A DNA stretch of 64,000 bases from Trichoplax sp. H2 (Eukaryota; Placozoa; Uniplacotomia; Trichoplacea): contig NOWV01000046.1 in assembly GCA_003344405.1 (NCBI GenBank), positions 310,001-374,000 on the forward strand, written 5' to 3'. The notes below the pieces were generated by a model that was not told the DNA's origin, searched no databases, and worked only from the letters and a program-made list of their open reading frames with translations. This document shows positions 1 through 13,548 of the stretch, piece by piece. The stretch's first letter is position 1, and each line of letters begins with the position of its first letter. A program made the translations under genes and the position numbers.

Positions 1-162
1 GTCTAATCATAGCTGTTTTCATTGTCAAGTAGCGGTCGTAAACACTTGATTATCTTATTATCAAATAGTAGAATTGCTAGAACTTTACGTTTAAAATATT
101 ATTACTCACAGATGATATGAAATTTTAATAATCGATTCGACTTAGCCGTATGTCTAATATAA

Positions 163-2254
<2,092 letters not shown>

Positions 2255-3560
2255 ACCATCACATCATTCATACTTTGTGAAAAAACATTTTTTCATGCAG
2301 AATCTATAAAGTATATATTGTATTTCGTTGTTATGGTTATGTTCGTTGACTGAATATACTTTAATATATTGTTGATACATTTATTACGTTATGCTGTAGT
2401 GTATATCCGACATATGTATATATAATTAAACTTACTAAACAATGCATTATCCTTTGCGTTGATTTATCTGCTGAAGAGAGCTTTCATATCAACACCAAAC
2501 GTAAGCATGTTCTGGCAGCATCGTAAAGCTGCAGGTATCAATCAACAACCAGAATTAGTTGACAAATATAAAGTGAAATAGTCGAGCGCTATATAATAAA
2601 TTGTATTTTGATATGATACGCAGTGCATGGCATCATTTTATTCGAAAATTTTACAACCCATTTACACATTAAATGTTCGACGAAGTGAAATAATATTACC
2701 AAACCTATTTCGATTCAAATGCTGCGTAAAATAGAAATTGTAACGAAATATGAAAGAGGACACAAAGTACACCAGATTTTTATATTCATAATTATAATCG
2801 CAACCGAGGTATTATTACTAAATACAGTGAAAGGCAATCTTTTACATACATTTTATATTAGACCATACATTATTATCGGAAAAGGTAATCAGCTAAAAGA
2901 TCTTATACGCTCGTGCCACTGACACAAATAACAAATGTGTCACTATAGATTCACTCTATATATATATGGAAGTAAAGTAGGCATGTACAACAGCAAAGAA
3001 AGTTTCCTTTCATCTTGATATTTAAAACGGCTGTACGTCCTAGTCTTGCTACTTGCCGTAACAATGGTAACTAAACTACTTACAGTATATGATTAAGGTT
3101 TTAGCTGCACTAAGCTACTTATTTAGGAGGTATCAGACTCTGATAAGTAATATTATAAAGGCAATGATGTCAACTTTCTAGATCAGCACATGTTTACCAT
3201 ATGTATTACCTACGATAGCTTCATCACAATTTGAGAGCAAAAATTGAATTCGTGCGTATTATTTTGAACAGGTATCGAGATTTTGTCGTTAGATAGGGTT
3301 GCAACCACGAAAGTATTTTAAGGCATTATAGCAGTAGAACCGTCCGGATTGAGAATTCGTATTATCTGATGGTTTGGTCTTTTACATTTATGATTTAATT
3401 GATATTGGGTCTTAGATATAACGTTATCATTATCTTCTATACTTGGCCAATTTTTAATCGCTTGATTATGTCTTTTACCTGAACAAGGATGATATCATGA
3501 TCTCCTTCAGGGTCAATAGCGATCCTATGTATTGCTTGATGATCCCCATCCCTTAATTGA
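2255..3560. other. Intergenic stretch, no gene recognised
   Basis: AT-rich sequence downstream of the AHCYL-like gene. An AATAAA-type signal near 2593 could serve its 3' end. The short open frame at 2719-2922 has no recognisable similarity. Confidence 0.5.
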
Positions 3561-3591
3561 TCGAGTTTGAATTCTTTCATGATCGATCGAC

Positions 3592-3856
3592 TTGGCTAAT
3601 TATGCAATCCGAATTAGTCCCGGCAATTTGATGGATGATGTTTCTCGACGGAATGTTGGCATCGAGTATCATTCTTAGAACATCTGTTGCGACGTTCCTA
3701 TTGTTCTGCTGTATTAAATGATCATTTATTGGATTCAACTCGGGTGAAACATTAGCTACGCAATGACTGCTTGTAAGACAATTACCAGTTGAATGTGAAT
3801 GAGCAGTACAAATTAATTGACAGCTATTATATTCTACGAGAGATGGTTATGGATTA
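3592..3856 (-). other. Possible extra coding exon downstream of the NRF1-like ORF
   Basis: On the minus strand about 88 codons stay open, following an acceptor-like TCGTAG near 3838. The product includes VSPELNPINDHLIQQNN and NVATDVLRMILDANIPS and ends SQVDRS. A second frame then reads KEFKLDQLRDGDHQAIHRI up to a donor-like CAG/GTAAAA near 3482. The coding character and strand suggest 3' exons of the NRF1-like gene or remnants of them. I could not build a clean splice chain, and neither segment matches a domain I know. Confidence 0.25.
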
Positions 3857-3985
3857 TACAGTACAAGGTACCACCTGGAAAGTGTGATAGACAACATGGT
3901 GAAGTTATCACTTGTAAATGGCATACACTACTTTGTTGATGAGACATTGCATGGCCAGACCTATTTTCCAAACTGGTTAAGTTAG

Positions 3986-4390
3986 TTAAGTTAGCATTAG
4001 GCAAGAACTGACATGATATTTATGGGATTTGTCTTGATTCGGAAGATTTGCGTTGGTTATTTCATAACTTGTTTGTAGACATTTTTCAGCTATTGGTAGG
4101 ACATGGACAGAAGTATCGGTCTGCGAGTTATCGACATAGAGAGAATGATTTTGATTTTGATCGGCATCATTAGCATCATTCGCTGAATTATTGAGTAAAT
4201 CTTCACCATAGTTTCGAAGATTTGCGTTAGTTATTTTACAACATGTTAGTAGATATTTTTCAGCCATTGGTAGGACATGCACAGAGGCATTGGTCTACGA
4301 GTTATCGACGTAGAGAGAATTACTTTGATTTTGATCAGCATTATTTGCATCTTTCGCTAAATAATGGAGTAAATCTTCACGATAATAGTA
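3986..4390 (-). repeat. 174-nt in-frame tandem repeat at the 3' end of the NRF1-like gene
   Basis: Two and a half copies with an offset of 174 nt (58 codons), for example CATTGGTAGGACATG at 4265 and the matching TATTGGTAGGACATG at 4091. Each encodes variants of DANDADQNQ, SLYVDNSQT and VHVLPMAEK. A multiple-of-three period and conserved frame suggest the repeats were once, or still are, translated. The copy nearest the DNA-binding domain has a TAG where the next copy has CAG. Confidence 0.8.
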
Positions 4391-5041
4391 TCGATAACAA
4401 TTTGATACAATATTACGCAGGGCCTCGGTCCACGGTACTTTAGCTTTCTGAAAATCATCTCGATGATCACTCTTGATATTTCTCCAAGGAATATCAGGTG
4501 GCCACCAGTGAGGTTTTGCATCTTTACAGCCCCAGCCTATCTTACGACGTCCAGTTGTATATTTGATTATCACAGGTATAAATGAGCGTAATTCTGTTTG
4601 CTTCATTTCAGTGATACTAATGATCGGTAAATCAGATTTTGCACCCTGTATGCCATGAGCTTGGTCGTATGATGGCGATATCGGAGAATTATTGGGTAAT
4701 TGTTTTAAACAATTCTGTAAATCATTCATAACCCAGGGAGCTAAATTTTCTATAATGCATTTCAAAGGTTGAGCACCGTAGACATAAAATTTCTCTCTGT
4801 GTTCATTGGCAGTAGAAGAAGTGCAATGATTATTATAATAATCGATCAAGACTACTTGTTGTCCAACGCAGACCGCAAACTCCTCGACTAATTTTCGCAA
4901 CTTACGTAAAAGGTGTCGTCGTAATCTTCGTCGTCGTGACTGATCTTGAACAAAAGTATAATTATTATACCTGGCTAAATAATATTCATCGCCGCATGCT
5001 TTGATTCTAAGAGCCTTTGATTGATGACCATTCTCTGTCAT
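4295..5041 (-). CDS. NRF1-like: NRF1/P3A2/EWG-type DNA-binding protein (nuclear respiratory factor 1 homolog)
   Basis: A single open exon of 248 codons from the first ATG (5041) to a TAG at 4295. It contains a near-complete NRF1-family DNA-binding and dimerisation domain: LLRKLRKLVEEFAVCVGQQ, FYVYGAQPLKCIIENL, MKQTELRSFIPVIIKYTTGR, GWGCKDAKPHWWPPDIPW and VPWTEALRNIVSNCY followed by REDLL. The family binds palindromic GCGCATGCGC-type sites as a dimer and activates nuclear genes for mitochondrial function in vertebrates. The open frame continues upstream of the ATG without another start, and ACAG/AG just after the ATG could be an acceptor, so N-terminal exons may exist. No introns interrupt the domain, so a retrocopy cannot be excluded. 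The frame stops inside a 174-nt tandem repeat: the equivalent codon in the next copy is CAG (Gln), here it is TAG. After the stop the same frame stays open to 3986. Confidence 0.85.
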   Translation of the reverse strand: MTENGHQSKALRIKACGDEYYLARYNNYTFVQDQSRRRRLRRHLLRKLRKLVEEFAVCVGQQVVLIDYYNNHCTSSTANEHREKFYVYGAQPLKCIIENLAPWVMNDLQNCLKQLPNNSPISPSYDQAHGIQGAKSDLPIISITEMKQTELRSFIPVIIKYTTGRRKIGWGCKDAKPHWWPPDIPWRNIKSDHRDDFQKAKVPWTEALRNIVSNCYRYYYREDLLHYLAKDANNADQNQSNSLYVDNS

Positions 5042-5299
5042 TTTAGCAAAAAAACAAGCGATGAATTGATATTGCAATTTAATTTTAAATGTACTCTACA
5101 CTAAGTGTAGACTGTACAATCATTAAAAAACATGTGGCTAATGATATTTTATATAGCAGAGACTGCACTAGACTGTTTGTTGTCTACTTAATTATTGCAC
5201 GTCGATATCTCCATCTTAAATTAAATTTTAATTGGAATACAGTACTGTACAGTTATGGATCAACATGCAATCTACATGCATTATACAGTAAATAAAGTA

Positions 5300-6140
5300 T
5301 AGGCCAAACGCGTAGCGAATGTCACTTTGAATTTGTGTATCTTACGCTGTACAATCGATATTCTCATCGACCAGTATGTCCATCAATATTAGCAATTTTA
5401 TATTAGCTTCTCCGGGCAATTTTTTATCCGTTTGCCAACCCTCTTTTAAACTACAGAACAGCATTGGCTATTGAACGTCCAGCATATTAAATGAAACGTC
5501 ATGAATCATCTTTATGATCAAGCTGATCTATCTTGCTATAACTGCAGTTTTGACTATAGACAGACCAATATTTTAAAAACGATAGCGATCCATTCCCTGT
5601 AATGAGCAAAAGACTGATACAGTTTACAGTTGTTTCTATGATATAATCTCTGAGATGTTTTCCACACAGTAGAGTGGAATGCACCTTCTATCAGGTTAGC
5701 TTGCACCCACCATGATCTCAGTAACTCATTGAACTTCTTCAGTAAAGCAAGAAAATGATACTCTGTGCCTGCATCCAAGCAACAAAGTGTGAAATTTTTG
5801 ATTATAGCGTTACCCTACTGCATGGATATGCATAAAATGATAGCTTACCCCGTTGACTAAAGATTAAAAATCCTTCTAGCTAATAAAGACAATCAATTTA
5901 CACTCAGTGCACCAGTTTTTGTTCAATGTGGAAGCAGCTGCGGTCACATAACGCCAGAGGCTCTTTTACAAGTATTTCATATTAGTGAATGTACTAGTAC
6001 AGTATTCCTTGCTGTAAAGAAGTACTTCTCATATACAGAAAACTACTTTTGTAACCTAATACCATGTTTGAAGCCTCTTTCTACAAGTGCACTCGCAAGA
6101 ATATCATAGATTTATCCTATTAAAACGACCGCCTTCTATC
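5300..6140. other. Intergenic stretch, no gene recognised
   Basis: No conserved coding signal seen. Short open frames on the minus strand (5499-5778) overlap each other in two frames and match nothing I know. The side near 5090-5250 has several CTGTAC/ACAGTAC motifs and may be the promoter flank of the NRF1-like gene. Confidence 0.4.
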
Positions 6141-6154
6141 GTACACCTCAGTGT

Positions 6155-6688
6155 GAGAAACAGCAACATGTAACGTTAGACCAGCGCGCATTGATCGTCC
6201 ATCTTATGGCTGAGCATAAGTATGCGAGTATAGCTCGAAGACACTTTACTAAAACGTATGAGAAAATCAAGCCTACCTTAACCACATTTAAAAGGATCTA
6301 TAAGAAATATCACGAAACCAATAGCCTCAAAAATCGACCACGTTCTGGTCGCCCATCGTTCGATGCCCAACGCATACCGCCAATTCACGCAGAATAACGT
6401 CAAAATCCCACTGTTTCTGTTCGCCAATTAGCCAAGAAGACCAATATCCCTAAAGCGCAAATCCATCGTCTTCTTCGCAAGATTAAAGGGTATCCATCCA
6501 TGTATAATTCTACTCAGGAGGAAAGACAATCAGTTGATATTGAGATAGGAAAGCAGGTACGCAAACGTATGTTGTGGAAAAAATTGAATTTTCGATGGAG
6601 GCAAATGATGGATAAAAAATTGCATATTATTTCTAGCGCGTACCTTTCCATACACGATATTTGGCTACATATATCCAACGGATGGTAA
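6155..6688 (+). pseudogene. Transposase-like helix-turn-helix relic (Tc1/mariner/IS630-style N-terminus)
   Basis: One frame stays open from about 6155 to 6688 except for a single TAA at 6395. It reads DQRALIVHLMAEHKYASIAR, then NRPRSGRPSFDAQR, then after the stop QNPTVSVRQLAKKTNIPKAQ and IHRLLRKIKGYP. A first helix-turn-helix, an RPRSGRP linker and a second helix-turn-helix with SVRQLAK is the usual N-terminal architecture of Tc1/mariner-like transposases. No DDE catalytic domain follows: the remaining 60 residues (to SNGW) are unrecognisable. No terminal inverted repeats or target-site duplication were found by eye. Best read as a decayed transposon fragment; a host gene derived from a transposase is possible. 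Confidence 0.55.
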
Positions 6689-6892
6689 ATTTACAATCTG
6701 CTCAAAGGATACACAAAATAATGGCTGCAGCTCTCGGTAGTTTCTAATCTGCGTATATGATCATGAAAACTTTATACTGTAAATCATGACAACGAATAAT
6801 ATACGTGCATAGACAGCGAACTTGATTCATGTTGACTTTCTCGGGATATAAAGATCCCTTTTAGAGTTGAAAATGTCAATATACAAATGGAC

Positions 6893-7618
6893 AGCACTTT
6901 ATATTCTTATTTAACAACTAGCTTAGCTTTGCACAGCAGAAACGACGCAATCACTTTTACTTCTCATGGCTTATGGTAGACTTGCAAACTTTCTGCTATC
7001 GTTCTTGGTAATTAATTTAACACCTGTAAAATTACAACCACGAGCTATCTAGCTCGATGCGTAATATCTCTGCTAATTACTGATTACCTTGCATCAATAG
7101 AGGAAATCCAAAATTATCCTACGAATATACGCGTACAAATGTACTTTACGTGTAAATTCTTGTTCAACAGCTAGATTAGCGCTTTTCATAGTAGAAAAAG
7201 AAATAATCACTTTTATTTCTCATGACTTATGCTAGGCTTGCAATCCTCCTGCTATCGTTCTTGATACATTAATTAATTAATTAAATCTTAAGGACAAAAT
7301 CATTCTTAGGAATGGCCGTAACATATACGCATAATTATAATTATTGTCCTGCATCGAATAAGAATCCAAAGCTGTTCTATATACAAACATTCTTTACGTA
7401 CGCATATATTCTTGTTCAGCAGATAGATTAGCGCTTTCCATAGTAGAAACAACGCAATCACTTTTATTTCTAATTGCTTATGGTAGACTTATAAATCTGC
7501 TATCGCTCTTGATATATTAGTAAGTACGTCTAGAATTACAATCACTAGTTATCCCTAGCTAGATGCGTAACATCTCTGCTAATAATTATCCTACATCATA
7601 TCGGAAATCCAAAACTGC
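6893..7618. repeat. Tandem repeat, about 245-bp unit, three diverged copies
   Basis: Three successive units share the core AATCACTTTTATTTCTCATG (near 6951, 7205 and 7455), then CTGCTATCGTTCTTG and a GGAAATCCAAA-like end. The copies differ by many substitutions and small indels, so this is an old tandem duplication. No open frame is kept across units. Confidence 0.8.
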
Positions 7619-7619
7619 A

Positions 7620-9960
7620 AGGCAAATGATAATAATCAAGCGAGACCTCTGAATCATCTAATGCAGTTTAAGAAATGTGAAATTTTATAAGGTAATACAG
7701 CAATTGCAAATTTGATTTTAGATCATGATCATCTTCTAATTTATACGAGGCATTTTCAGATTATATGCGTATTAATATTAAAGAAGGAATGAATTATGAT
7801 ATAAATTATATCGAAACCTCCATAGGCCTAAAGATTTAGCGGAAGTTTAATTTCGATTAACTAAAATTAATAAAAGAATATGTGTCCTTATATGACATAT
7901 CTATAACATCTACATGTCTACATGGCATGCTGTGGTAATTAACATATTAAGATATTTTCTTCGTTGCACTTCTCTTCAGGCTAAAGCTACAGCGAATTCA
8001 ATAATTAATGTTATTGCCAGGGGGATAAATTTATGGTTAAAACTAATGAAATCCTTTTTACGATCAGCTGATGATCCAACGAATCTTGATATCAATCTGT
8101 ACTGAAATGTGAAGTATTGTAAATTATCTTAATTTTCTTATTATTGTATCTCTTAATTGCGAGGCGATAAAGATTGGTCATTGTTTCCTTATTATTCGAA
8201 TAATCTTTCGACTATATGAAATTGAAAGTCATGATATTATTGCAACCTTCACATTTTATCTGATAAATAACTTATCATCGACTAATATCGAAGAAGGTCA
8301 TTCTGCTATCATAACCAAAATTTACAATTCTTTTAGATTTAGGTCTTTGTATTTATATAACTCATGCAAATAACATGATCAAGATCAGTTAGTATTTTAT
8401 AAACTAACAACTATTGGCGTATCTTAACTTAATAAAGTAATGCTACAGGCATATTGTTATTGCTGTAGGAAATGACGTTTTAGTATATACGCATAATTAT
8501 AATAGATAGCCTGCTGCCTATAATTGATCTCAATTTTAGTGTTATTATCGAATAATGGTGGACTATTTTATTTATGTATATCCGGCATGCACGCATATTG
8601 TATAGCAAGGAATGATTATTAATAGTATTAATATTTAATGACGATGATGGTTATACGTCATAATGATATTGAAATTACGCCTACATGATATAACAACATT
8701 TTAGTTATTCAATTACATCATAATTAGACCATACAATGCAACTGCCATTTAATTTTGTACATCTTAAAGTAGAGTTGGCGACATCAGCAACGAAAGGTAT
8801 TGGTATATATGCCATAAGTGTTCGATCCATACATTGTAAAAGTCATGAGATATTCACAAATTTTATTACTTAAATCAATTTAAAGACAAAGTTTGTAATG
8901 AGGTTGTTCCATCGCTAGATGTGCAGTATTTTAGCAACTGCGAAATTTTTCCAAATTGGATAAATGTCATCTAGAGATTATATGATTACACGATTTCTAT
9001 TTTGGAGCATACGTGTATAGCATTAAAGTAATATTTTCGATCTGTAGTACAGGATTTTAGATAGCACTATAGCCTTCTAACCTGCTATGTATAATAATAT
9101 GCATAGTGAGTAGTAAAAGGGAGTGTTTTGGTCATACCAGCATTTATATCATAGCCAAATGGTAAATGCAGAAAAATCCTTCAACAACTCGACTGATCCA
9201 AATCGTAAACTTTTTGAAGTTTTATCTAGTCCATATGGGACAAAATAAATGAATCAGATCGTGAATGAGAATGTCAATATATTTACAAAATAAGCATCAT
9301 AAATCAAGCCAATAATTATAAATAATTGACTTCGTAAAGTAAAGCTAAAGAGAATATCCAACACAGAGAGGTATCTGTGTGTGTCATTATACAGTACAGT
9401 ATATACAGTTTAGCGTAAGTAGTTTACTTTGGATAGATGTTAGACATAGTTACATCGACGAAAAACAAGATCTTTCCTCTGTACGACATTCTTCGAGATT
9501 AGCCCTAGCAGGTAGGGTAGCTTTTGAATAATAATCATATAAAAAAATACTGTAGTTTTAGAATAATCTGTTTCATATAAAAATAATTGTAAATAAAATA
9601 TTGAAGTAGACTATTTGATGTTTCCCATCGAGGAATTACAAAACAAAAATGAATTCTAAAGTAGTATTTAGATCAAATCGCTCAATTATTGCAAAAATCA
9701 TTGTTACGCACACATCACCATTTGAAATATCCTTAATGGATAGACATCGAACAATTCTAAGCCAGTTCTATTTAGAGTTCACGGATTATTTAGCAAAGAT
9801 AAAAATATCTCAAACAATAATAATGATAGCATTGGTAGCCAATCTATTACCAAGATGTATGACAAGATTTTATGTTACTTGCAGTAACATAAAGTGTGAA
9901 TCATTCTTGTATTCTTCAATGTAATTCTAAAAGAATCTAATTCTTGTCATGAGGACGAGG
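7620..9960. other. Intergenic stretch, nothing supported
   Basis: Very AT-rich. A 91-codon ATG frame at 9649-9924 has no recognisable similarity and ordinary AT-rich composition. A part near 8460-8520 resembles fragments of the 245-bp repeat (CATAATTATAAT motif). Confidence 0.4.
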
Positions 9961-9970
9961 TCACTTCACT

Positions 9971-10528
9971 TCACTTTTTGGATTTTCCTTTCTTTTTTTT
10001 CTTTTTAGACGCACCCTGCCATTCAAATCCTCGACTAGTTAAAAATTCAGCAGCACTATGGCATATGTAATAAGCGTTTAGCATAGCAGCAGGACTCTTG
10101 ATATCGACAACAGGTTCGGGTGGTTTGCTACTTTTAGCCGATTTACGCCCCTTCTTTGTCGAACCTTTACGCTTAAGTTTTGGACTACCCGTTGTTGTTC
10201 GACGACGTACAGTCGGTGATGGGCTTCTAGAACTATTACTTTTACGAGTAGCACCAGATGGTGCACTCTTGACTTTTTTAGTTACTTTCTTAGTTTTTTT
10301 CTAGTAGGAAAAAATCCAACAACAGCGGCGAAAATCAAAATAAAACTTTTTTTCAGCTTATTATTACTAATCTTCTATCAACTATCGACTTTTATAACAT
10401 TAGATTTAATTTTAAGAATATTTATATAGTAACATATACACTGATATCCAATTGTAAATGGGTTTAATATAATATTATCAAAGATCTATTTTAACCGTTT
10501 CTCTTACCTTAGGAGTAGTAGTAGGCAT
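9971..10528 (-). CDS. SMKR1-like: Small lysine-rich protein 1 (SMKR1) homolog
   Basis: Two exons: 10508-10528 (ATG, MPTTTPK, then donor GTAAGA) and 9971-10300 (acceptor CTACTAG). Together they give 351 nt, 116 residues. The C-terminal third matches vertebrate SMKR1: VDIKSPAAMLNAYYICH, then AAEFLTSRGFEWQGASK and a Lys-rich tail ending KGKSKK. The first two thirds are a low-complexity basic region (KKTKKVTKKVKSA, RSPSPTVRRRTTTGSPKLKR, KKGRKSAKSSK), longer than the short basic N-terminus of the roughly 65-residue vertebrate protein. The molecular function of SMKR1 is not well established. The high Lys/Arg content suggests binding to nucleic acid or tubulin-like acidic surfaces, which is only inference. 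Both strands of the main exon are open, so the plus-strand frame at 10098-10304 is a shadow. Confidence 0.85.
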
Positions 10529-10529
10529 A

Positions 10530-11108
10530 TTTCGTCGTGATGGATATTAGTTGTTGATTCTATCCTTTTCTCTTTTAGTAGTAATCGCGTTATTGAAGTA
10601 GAGAGAGAGGTTAACTTACTCTTAGATGACGAAAAGAATGCATTATAGTTACCATAGCAACTATTGCAAGCTAGTTAGGCTGTATAAGCCGTAGCGATAG
10701 AAATGAATAAATTAAATTAAAAACAATCTATGTAAATAGTTCATAATTAATTCAATCGATACAAATGTATCTCTTTCCTTTCTTCCAATATGCAATTTAT
10801 ACAATATCAAGTACCACAGTCTATAGAAATTGCATGATTGAAATACGATTATCTTGAAGTCAATCTTGATATGATATTTTCTTTAAAACGTAATTTTCCA
10901 TGGAAGGCTTATACAAGGCGTAGTTATATAGGATTGAGTTATGTAAATCTAACCAATATCAGTGTAGACTCTTAATATCAAAGATAAATAGTAATTAGTG
11001 AAGATAGCTTTGTCATGATATTTCCTTCTGATGCTATCCATAGCATACGGTTAATATTCTATATCAGGTTTATTTACGGGAGCGCAAGTACAAACAGAAA
11101 TTTTCATG
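10530..11108. other. Upstream flank of the SMKR1-like gene
   Basis: Contains a short AGAGAGAGAGG tract near 10600 that may belong to the 5' untranslated region or promoter. Otherwise AT-rich with no coding signal. Confidence 0.35.
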
Positions 11109-11773
11109 TAATAAAATAGATATGGCCAGTATCCAGATAGACTTATGATATATTGGAGAGGAGTATTAATAAGGTGATCGCTTTCTACTGGTCTCTGCGC
11201 ATTGGTTGATTTTCCTTAAATTATTTTATTTAAATTACTTTTTTATAAATGGTTCAGCCAAATATCTACTGGCATGTCATGTTATAGTAACGAAAAATAT
11301 TTACAATGAGCTTCACACTAGTTAAATAGCATGGATATATCCATAGAATAATCATTACTATACTAGAATTCATTAAGGACAGCATCTGATATGGAGAAGC
11401 AAGTTATGTTTTCTTCTATTAATAAAATATCGTTTCGATTATCGCGAAATTTTACATTAGACCAATCTTAAGACGTTGATACTAGTTCGTAATTAGAACA
11501 GGAGAGCAGTAGCTAGATCGCAAAATGCACAATAACATGAAATTTTCGCTAATTCCTAAATGATAATTGGAATCATAGTGATACTGTAGTCCCTATCTTT
11601 TCTAGTTCTAATCTAAAAGTGAACTATAATAACTACCTCCTCACCTACACGAAAAATAAGGGTATAAATTGCTTTAAAATGAAAAGGTAAATAGCTATAT
11701 TGCATGATCACGCGTATTAATATGGCTAGAGAACCTATTTAATTTAATCTGCTGGAACAGTTTATGGTGTACA
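11109..11773 (+). repeat. Left copy of a duplicated flank at the first gap
   Basis: 665 nt nearly identical to 11794-12771 apart from scattered single-base differences (for example GTAACGAAAAA versus GTAACAAAAAA) and a missing segment of about 313 nt. It ends exactly at the N run with TATGGTGTACA, which is also where the second copy leaves the similarity. Confidence 0.9.
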
Positions 11774-11793
11774 NNNNNNNNNNNNNNNNNNNN
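11774..11793. other. Scaffold gap (20 N)
   Basis: Twenty N characters of placeholder length between two copies of the same sequence. Confidence 1.
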
Positions 11794-12771
11794 TAATAAA
11801 ATAGATATGGCCAGTATCCAGATAGACTTATGATATATTGGAGAGGAGTATTAATAAGGTGATCGCTTTCTACTGGTCTCTGCGCATTGGTTGATTTTCC
11901 TTAAATTATTTTATTTAAATTACTTTTTTATAAATGGTTCAGCCAAATATCTACTGGCATGTCATGTTATAGTAACAAAAAATATTTACAATGAGCTTCA
12001 CACTAGTTAAATAGCATGGATATATCCATAGAATAATCATTACTATACTAGAATTCATTAAGGAGAGCATCTGATATGGAGAAGCAAGTTATGTTTTCTT
12101 CTATTAATAAAATATCGTTTCGATTTTGTTACAAGATTACTGTAGAAGCATTTTAAATAGAGCTATTTATCGCTATCACTTGGATTATCGTAAAAATTTA
12201 CACTAGATCAATCCTAAGACATTTTATGCTAGGTACGAATAAGGGAACAGTAGTAAGGCGCACAGTTGCATGAATTTTTTGTTGATTCCTAAATGATATT
12301 TGGAATCTAAGTAAGCAATACTGTAGTCCCTATCTTTTCTAGCTTTGATATAAAGCTGAACTAATCATATGTCGCGTTGATTTCGTTCAATTATTAGAAA
12401 CAATTTAAATACAGTTATTTACCACTATCGCTTAGATTATCGCGAAATTTTACATTAGACCAATCTTAAGACGTTGATACTAGTTCGTAATTAGAACAGG
12501 AGAGCAGTAGCTAGATCGCAAAATGCACAATAACATGAAATTTTCGCTAATTCCTAAATGATAATTGGAATCATAGTGATACTGTAGTCCCTATCTTTTC
12601 TAGTTCTAATCTAAAACTGAACTATAACAACTACCTCCTCACCTACACGAAAAATAAGGGTATAAATTGCTTTAAAATGAAAAGGTAAATAGCTATATTG
12701 CATGATCACGCGTATTAATATGGCTAGAGAACCTATTTAATTTAATCTGCTGGAACAGTTTATGGTGTACA
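11794..12771 (+). repeat. Right copy of the duplicated flank, with an internal 280-bp tandem repeat
   Basis: Begins right after the gap with TAATAAAATAGATATGG, the same as 11109. It includes about 313 nt absent from the left copy. That extra part is one unit of an internal tandem repeat: CTGTAGTCCCTATCTTTTCT occurs near 12322 and again near 12584. Loss of one unit explains the length difference. Confidence 0.9.
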
Positions 12772-13548
12772 CTAACTCTTCTGAGAAATACCTTGCCGCT
12801 ATATGTTTATCGTTTTATGGATTCAGAATGCAGATAAATTATTTTGGTAGTCTTCTAACAAATTACTATAGATGACATCTTTAATCTAGCATCTAAAGCT
12901 CTATTTACAGACACTTAGTTGATAAACTTATGTCATGAAACCTTGCAGTTATTAAAAGAACGTGGTTCACGCTATATCGAAATAATGAAATAGATACTCC
13001 ATATAATCTATGAATAAGCATTTAAAAATGCCTGCAAAACATTAAGTTTGTTCATTGTAAATGTTATACAGTAGAGTAGAACGCTTAACGAAGAAGAATT
13101 TTTAACGTAGCTAAAGGTGGAAATAAGTAAAACAAAGAACTCCTAAAATTGTTAATAATTGTTGATGATGTTTACTGACTTCGCTTAAAAATCTATGAGT
13201 AAACTCGGGGCTAGAAAAATTTTATTTTCGCTAAATTTTTCAGCTATATACAAATATCAACATGATTTAAATTCTATAGATTACAAATATTGGTTGATTA
13301 TTTTAAAATTTTTGCAATATGCATTTGATTAATTACAGCAAAAGTAAATCTCCAATAATCATACTTTAAAAACATTAATACAAGCTTCATTTTTAATCAT
13401 TTCACGTTAAACTAACTACATCGTATTATGGATGCCGAGTACACTTAAATAGTACATCGATAAACAGATATACTTTACTCTTAATATTAGCAAAGACACA
13501 ACGGAAACAGATTATGCTTATTTATTATTTTAAGTTAAAACTTCGTAA
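12772..13548. other. Intergenic stretch downstream of IFT122, nothing recognised
   Basis: AT-rich, presumably the 3' untranslated region and terminator of IFT122 near its right end. No coding similarity seen. Confidence 0.4.

Noticed and set aside
9649-9924. 91-codon ATG frame
   Set aside because: No recognisable similarity, ordinary AT-rich composition, no splice neighbours; chance is sufficient.
10098-10304. 68-codon Leu-rich plus-strand frame
   Set aside because: Shadow of the SMKR1-like exon on the other strand, which has the family match.
11109-12771. True segmental duplication
   Set aside because: The copies meet exactly at an N gap and differ like two haplotypes; an assembly overlap explains them better.
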